From positions 496,001 through 560,000 of the forward strand of contig JAPEIS010000009.1 in assembly GCA_029531795.1 (NCBI GenBank): a stretch of DNA of 64,000 nt, in the 5' to 3' direction. The translations under genes were made by a program, and so were the position numbers. Of the stretch, positions 59,235 through 64,000 are shown one piece after another. The notes under the pieces are model-generated. The model did not search any database and had not been told where the DNA came from. It saw only the letters and a program-made list of their open reading frames with translations. Each line of letters begins with the position of its first letter. Positions within the stretch are counted from its first letter, which is position 1. Source of the stretch: Sclerotinia nivalis (taxonomy: Eukaryota; Ascomycota; Leotiomycetes; Helotiales; Sclerotiniaceae).

Positions 59235-61041
59235 TTATTATGGATGTGCGGTAAATCATCTAGATTGGACTGTGATATTGGGTTTTATGGGACAATACTT
59301 GCAATACCCTTTTGCTGTTGGGATATGCAGTGTCAATGGAAAATGAAGAGAACATTCCAAGCAGGCTTGAAATGATTAAGAGGTACCACGTTTTCATTGT
59401 TCAAGAGGATTTCCAACATCTATCTGCGTACCAGCCAGCCAGCTCCATTATGAGGATATGGTAGAGTCATACAGGGAGCTTACACATCAACAGTAAGTTC
59501 GTATCGTCTAGCCCTGCAAGGTGCCCTGACACAGCCTTCTGTCAATTCCTTCGGGGTGGAACCGACCTTGACGCACGAGCCAATGCCGGTCAGCCATAAC
59601 ACGACCCTTTAAAAGTCATCAAGTGAGTGGCACTTCGCTATTATCAAGACTTCAATATGCCAGCAACATCTTTTGCGCAAAATGCAATAGGTGCTAATCA
59701 TTTTGAGACACGGTTCTGTTGCTGGGCTTGGCGATTGGGTTGGAAGCAGGAATTCTGCGAGTTAGTCCTTTTTTCTTATATCCCTCCAATTACCCCCTTT
59801 GTTCTTGCCGGACTCGTCGGACATGAACCAAGACGGAAATTGCCGATTTACCAAAAGTTTTGTTGCACATCTGAATGACGATGTGTTTTTTTACCAAGTC
59901 TTATCGGTGACAGTGAGTAAGCTTATCAAACGAGGTGGATTTGCATAACCTAGTCTTTCACAGACCATCATTAGTAGATTAGCAAATGAGCAAATGAAAA
60001 GCAACTTCCTTTGCAATAGAAAGAACTTTTGGAGACAGGAACCACTCTTGTCCCAAGTCTCAGCAACCATTCAAAAGACATTACTTGCGTCTCTTCACCT
60101 CCTCAGTTTCTGCAGATCAATGTACTGGTCAATTTATAGTCTAATTGCAAGGCATCATCAGCACTCTCAAATTTCCGACCTCCGACATAAATTGTACGAG
60201 CTGTGCTTACACATTCATATGTTATCAAGCCTTATGAAGCAACTCATGCTCCCATCAAAGACCAAAGACAAATGTTTTTGTCCTGCTATCATGGTAGGGG
60301 GTGTAATGGGTCTTGGAGTATGCTTCAACTGCTACTTGCTATTACTGAATTACAACTGTATAAATGGTTGATGGTTGATGGTTATTCGTCTGGGGATAGG
60401 GGCAATCGGAGATCCATTCAACATTAGATTCCAGATCAAGGATGTTGATATACCGCCAATATTCAACCTTGGTGTATTTTTTTCTTTCGCTCACATCTCA
60501 GTTTCATCGCTTTAGCTTTTCTCTTATGTTCAAGAACCCTTAATGTACCTCGGCTTTTACCTTATGCTTCGTTGTGATTTGAGTAGACTAGTGGTTGTAG
60601 CGGTCGCAGGCGGGGAGTGGTAACAAGGGTAACAAGGTTTTCTATTTATCTACTCAAGCTCCTGCAGCTGTAGCGTTGTGCCTTTTACCTGCGTAAGATT
60701 CAAACTCCCCGAAGTAACTACAATGATCGCCTAATTAAATGATATATGTAAATCTAATAATATTTTCTTATCTTTTCGGGAAGTCGATTTTTGTTCGAAT
60801 GTCAGAATTGTGTCAGATCTTGTGCACCACGTGATCATCGATAAGGAACTCCTGTGAGATGGTCAACCTTCAGTATCTCCAATCGCCAACGCCACACAGG
60901 TTGCTTCGTAACCTTCCCACAGTGTTACACTGCATATTTTGGGGTTATACTAGTTGATTTGCCAAGGTTATTCATTGTCCGGTGGGGTAGTCACAGGCAA
61001 CCACAGCACAGACTGCGCCTCTCAGAAAGCTCTACAATATA
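59235..61041. other. Intergenic region between CWC16-like and sirtuin genes, no gene seen
   Basis: 1.8 kb, AT-rich. Frames at 59627-59878 and 59994-60371 (+) have no known features. It must hold the sirtuin promoter. Confidence 0.5.
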
Positions 61042-62446
61042 ATGCTCTTGCACCCCCAAAATCTTCAACAAACTCTTCCAAGATCACGACACCTATCTGC
61101 AATCACAAAATCCCTAAATCGCCTTCCTATACTCAAAATGGCGTCCGCAAACCCTATGCCTTTGAAACGCGCTGCCAGCTCCAAACCCGGTCACACACCT
61201 AGCAACGACATAGCCTCGTTCAAAAAGGTACTCTCTTCCTCCAAACGGGTTCTCGCCCTTTGCGGTGCCGGTCTTGGTGCCTCTTCTGGTCTTGACACTT
61301 TCCGGGGACCAGGTGGATTATGGCGCAATTATCGAGCGGAAAATCTCGCTACCATGGATGCTTTCACGAGAGATCCGGGTTTGGTTTGGTTGTTTTATTC
61401 GTATAGACGCCATAAGGCTCTGGCGGCTGAGCCAAATAAGGGACATTTTGCGCTGGCTGAGTTGGCGAGGAGGATGAAGAGAGATGATGAAGAGGGATTT
61501 GTGTGTTTGACGCAGAATGTTGATGGTGAGTCGAGGAGAGATGCATTTTTATGTCGCTGTTTGTTATCAGATATTACGTTCAAAATGTACTACTTCTAGA
61601 AATAAGTGGGAGTTGCTAAGTGGCAATCGTCCTAAATAACTTGTCGATCTAATATCCATGTTCCGAGCTACTTAATTCTACTTTTAGAGATATTTAGAGT
61701 CTTTGCTAATTCTATCAGGTCTGGCTCAACGCGCGGGTCATCCGGAAGGTTCACTCAAACTTCTCCATGGATGTCTTTACGACATTAAATGCGCTGACCC
61801 GGTTTGCGATTACCGCGAACGCAATAATTTCGATGATCCTTTCCATCCATCTATCGCGATTACCAGTGAAGATGATGAAAAACTCCTACCGGCGGCGGCC
61901 AATGAGACAGTGAGATCTTTCCTTCCCCTAACCCTGAGCCCTGCAATGCTATCCCGGGCCGGGCCACAAGTCCAAGTAGGATGCAGCTTCCTCAAGATTA
62001 CACATAGCTAATACACGCCCCAGCAAGCCATGATCACCTTCCTTGATCCCAACAAAAGCACAACCACCATTACCAAAGATGAACTTCCCCACTGTCCCAA
62101 GTGCACCACTGCTCTCCTACGTCCAGATATCGTCTGGTTTGGCGAGGCGCTCCCGGATGATACTCTAGATGAGGTAGACCGATGGATCGATAAAGCACCT
62201 GTTGATCTTATATTAGTCATTGGGACGACGGCAAAAGTCTACCCGGCGGCGGGATATGTAGATGTGGCTCGTAATGCTGGTGCGAGAGTTGCAGTGATTA
62301 ATATGGACGCGGACGGATTGGGTAGTGCGGGTGGATTGGGAAAGGATGATTGGTTGTTTTTGGGAGATGCGGGGGCGATTTTGGATGAAATTCTGAGTCC
62401 CTCAAGTGATGAAGAAGTGAAGGGAGAGGAGGCTTCGAAGGTGTAG
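61042..62446 (+). CDS. SIRT5-type NAD-dependent deacylase (sirtuin)
   Basis: Class III sirtuin, predicted lysine desuccinylase/demalonylase. Exons 61042-61525, 61719-61909 and 62024-62446 give 365 aa from the upstream Met. The NAD-binding motif CGAGLGASSGLDTFRG is at about residues 74-89. The catalytic QNVD and LHG (His) follow. YSYR (Y119, R122) matches the SIRT5 Tyr-x-x-Arg pair that reads the succinyl or malonyl acid. Zinc ligands are CADPVC and CPKC. VIGTTAKVYPAAGYV and VINMD complete the fold. Two starts are possible: Met1 at 61042 adds a 32-residue Arg/Leu/Ser-rich presequence; Met33 at 61138 (AAAATGGCG, strong context) would give a cytosolic form. Confidence 0.93.
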
Positions 62447-63349
62447 AAGGCGTGGAATAATCAGATTGAGTAGGAGGTAATTGAGGTTCATCCATATCGG
62501 GGTTGACAGGCATGGCCTTCTAACAGGTAACAAAGAGTGGGTGTGTTACCTTTGAAATCCAATTTCTTAAGTCCTTGGGGACTTTAAAAGTTTCGAGCCT
62601 TCACATCGAGAAGAAATCATGTCTTCGTTTATTGTCTCACAAAATTATTGAAATATACACATGCACATGCACGTGCTGAGAACTTCCCTCATATTTCAAA
62701 CAGTGACTCTGGATCCTATTATCCATAATACACACTCAAGCCGCAGATATAGAAGTTTCAACTATTCCATAAACATCCCATTTCCTCTCCTCGAAATCGA
62801 CAAGTTCCCCTCCCTTTCGAACGCACGGGAAAATTGTGAAGGTAGTTTTACAAGATAGCATTTGCGCGCAATGCATACAAATTTCGATATATCATAGTCG
62901 TTGGTGCTAAGTCCAGGAACATTTTGCTTCTTTTTTGTATGTTGTATATTGTTTTGCCCAGCAGGGGAAAGATAATTCAGATTTAGATTTCAGGGCTTCT
63001 GTCAGTTATGGATGTCTTGCCTTGGTATTATAGTGAGATTACTTTGGTATAGTGGCATTCTTACATGCTATGACATTGATGAATGGCAAATATCCTCTTA
63101 CTATTCCGCAAACTTTAACGTCTGCTCATTCGCTTCATATCATTTAGAAGAGTGAAACAGTGGGGAATATAATGGAGAACGATTTTAGATGAATTGAATG
63201 TAAGCTTAGCTTTTATTGTGAAGTGGAGAGTTATTATTGTTTATCTTTCTATTACAATTCCGGTGTCAATGTGGGTAGCGTGTACGATTTTGCAATGACA
63301 CAACCACCCATCCTCATCCATCATTTCCCAGCACCACAATCACCCATCC
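62447..63349. other. Convergent 3' region between sirtuin and rvt-like gene
   Basis: About 900 bp, AT-rich, no gene seen. Probably 3' UTRs. Confidence 0.5.
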
Positions 63350-64000
63350 TCATCCCTGCCATTTAAACCTACTCTCCCTAAACATCCCCACCATTCCCGT
63401 AGGAAGCAATCCCTTCTCCACAACATTCAAGCCCCCAAACCTCTCCTCCATATCCGATCCATACAACTGCACAATCCACTTCTGATATTTCGACATTTCC
63501 TCCCGATGTCTCTTTCTCGTGTCAGACACTTCTCTCCCCACCGTAACATCAACCTGACACTCCTCCGGCTCAGACTTCAACACATCATACGCAGCATGCA
63601 AAGGGCTCGACGTGCGTTCTCTATACTTTGTATATTCTTCAAACGACGGAAAGCCGACGCTTTCAAGAGCGGGATCGTGTTTAACTTCACTACGTGTATG
63701 TGTAGAATCACCATTCTCGTGTACCCTTTTCGCCCTTTCGTAATCAGCTCGCTCTTTCAGGAAAAATATATCCATGGCTTCATCTGGATTTTTCATGACC
63801 TGGTCGCGGATGAGATAGAGCGGTACGAAAGGAGATTTGAGATCGAGACCTCCCATGGACATGGGGAAATAGAGGTAACCCTCTGGGATATTTTCGACGC
63901 CGAAGCGAGATTGCAGCATGGATTTGAGAGTGGAGGTGACGGAACCACCGGTTTCGGAAAAGAGTTGGGTTTGGATTCGTGAAAAGGTGGCGAGCATATC
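63350..64000 (-). CDS. C-terminal part of a probable reverse-transcriptase-like (rvt) cellular gene
   Basis: Only the last about 216 residues are in the window; the frame is open to the right edge. It contains FSRIQTQLFSETGGSVTSTL, then GYLYFPMSMGGLDLKSPFVPL, then a charged helical region, and QLYGSDMEERFGGLNVVEKGLLPTGMVGMFR near the end. From memory these resemble the conserved C-terminus of fungal rvt proteins, single-copy reverse-transcriptase-related genes described in fungi and rotifers. The catalytic RT core (YxDD-like) is outside, so this cannot be confirmed here. Alternatives are another fungal RT-like protein or a lineage-specific protein. Confidence 0.6.
   Translation of the reverse strand, partial: DMLATFSRIQTQLFSETGGSVTSTLKSMLQSRFGVENIPEGYLYFPMSMGGLDLKSPFVPLYLIRDQVMKNPDEAMDIFFLKERADYERAKRVHENGDSTHTRSEVKHDPALESVGFPSFEEYTKYRERTSSPLHAAYDVLKSEPEECQVDVTVGREVSDTRKRHREEMSKYQKWIVQLYGSDMEERFGGLNVVEKGLLPTGMVGMFRESRFKWQG

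Overview
This is nuclear DNA of a filamentous ascomycete. The genes carry short spliceosomal introns (about 45-240 bp, GT..AG, with CTAAC/CTRAY-like branch sites). Intergenic DNA is AT-rich and full of microsatellites. The gene set is a fungal housekeeping set. Protein style and intergenic texture suggest Leotiomycetes, possibly a Botrytis/Sclerotinia relative; this is an inference from memory and no search was run. I see no CRISPR array, bacterial operon, intact transposon or secondary-metabolite cluster.

Layout. 0-9 kb: 3' part of the ER chaperone BiP/Kar2 (+), a Zn2Cys6 transcription factor with an apparent C-terminal frameshift (-), tRNA-Ala(AGC) (-), and an MFSD5-type molybdate-anion transporter (-). 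9-13.3 kb: PAN2 deadenylase (+, 11 exons). 13.3-20.9 kb: 7.65 kb with no recognisable gene, holding a degenerate tandem repeat, a hairpin and microsatellites. 20.9-40.5 kb: STK32/YANK-type AGC kinase (+), eRF3/SUP35 (-), RanGTP-binding Yrb30 (+), Dbf4/Dfp1 (-), Icp55 peptidase (+), ATG12 (+), ketopantoate hydroxymethyltransferase PanB (-) and the E2 enzyme UBC8 (+). 40.5-46.3 kb: a second gene-poor stretch. 46.3-64 kb: PEPCK PCK1 (+), TORC1 subunit TCO89 (+), BFR2/AATF (-), IND1 (+), SPF30 (-), CWC16/SAF4-like splicing factor (+), SIRT5-type sirtuin (+), and the 3' end of a probable domesticated reverse-transcriptase (rvt) gene (-).

The genes do not form one pathway. Themes recur: mRNA processing (PAN2, SUP35, SPF30, CWC16), ubiquitin and nutrient signalling (UBC8, which in yeast is needed for glucose-induced degradation of a gluconeogenic enzyme; PCK1, a gluconeogenic enzyme; TCO89; ATG12), and mitochondria (Icp55, IND1, possibly the sirtuin and PanB).

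The most striking feature is the exon structure of UBC8. To keep the conserved E2 frame and length, the gene must use exons of 8 nt, 3 nt and a single nucleotide, each between introns of ordinary size with good splice signals. One Met codon is then spread over three exons. All gene models come from reading splice sites and conserved protein frames by eye; no transcript data were available.
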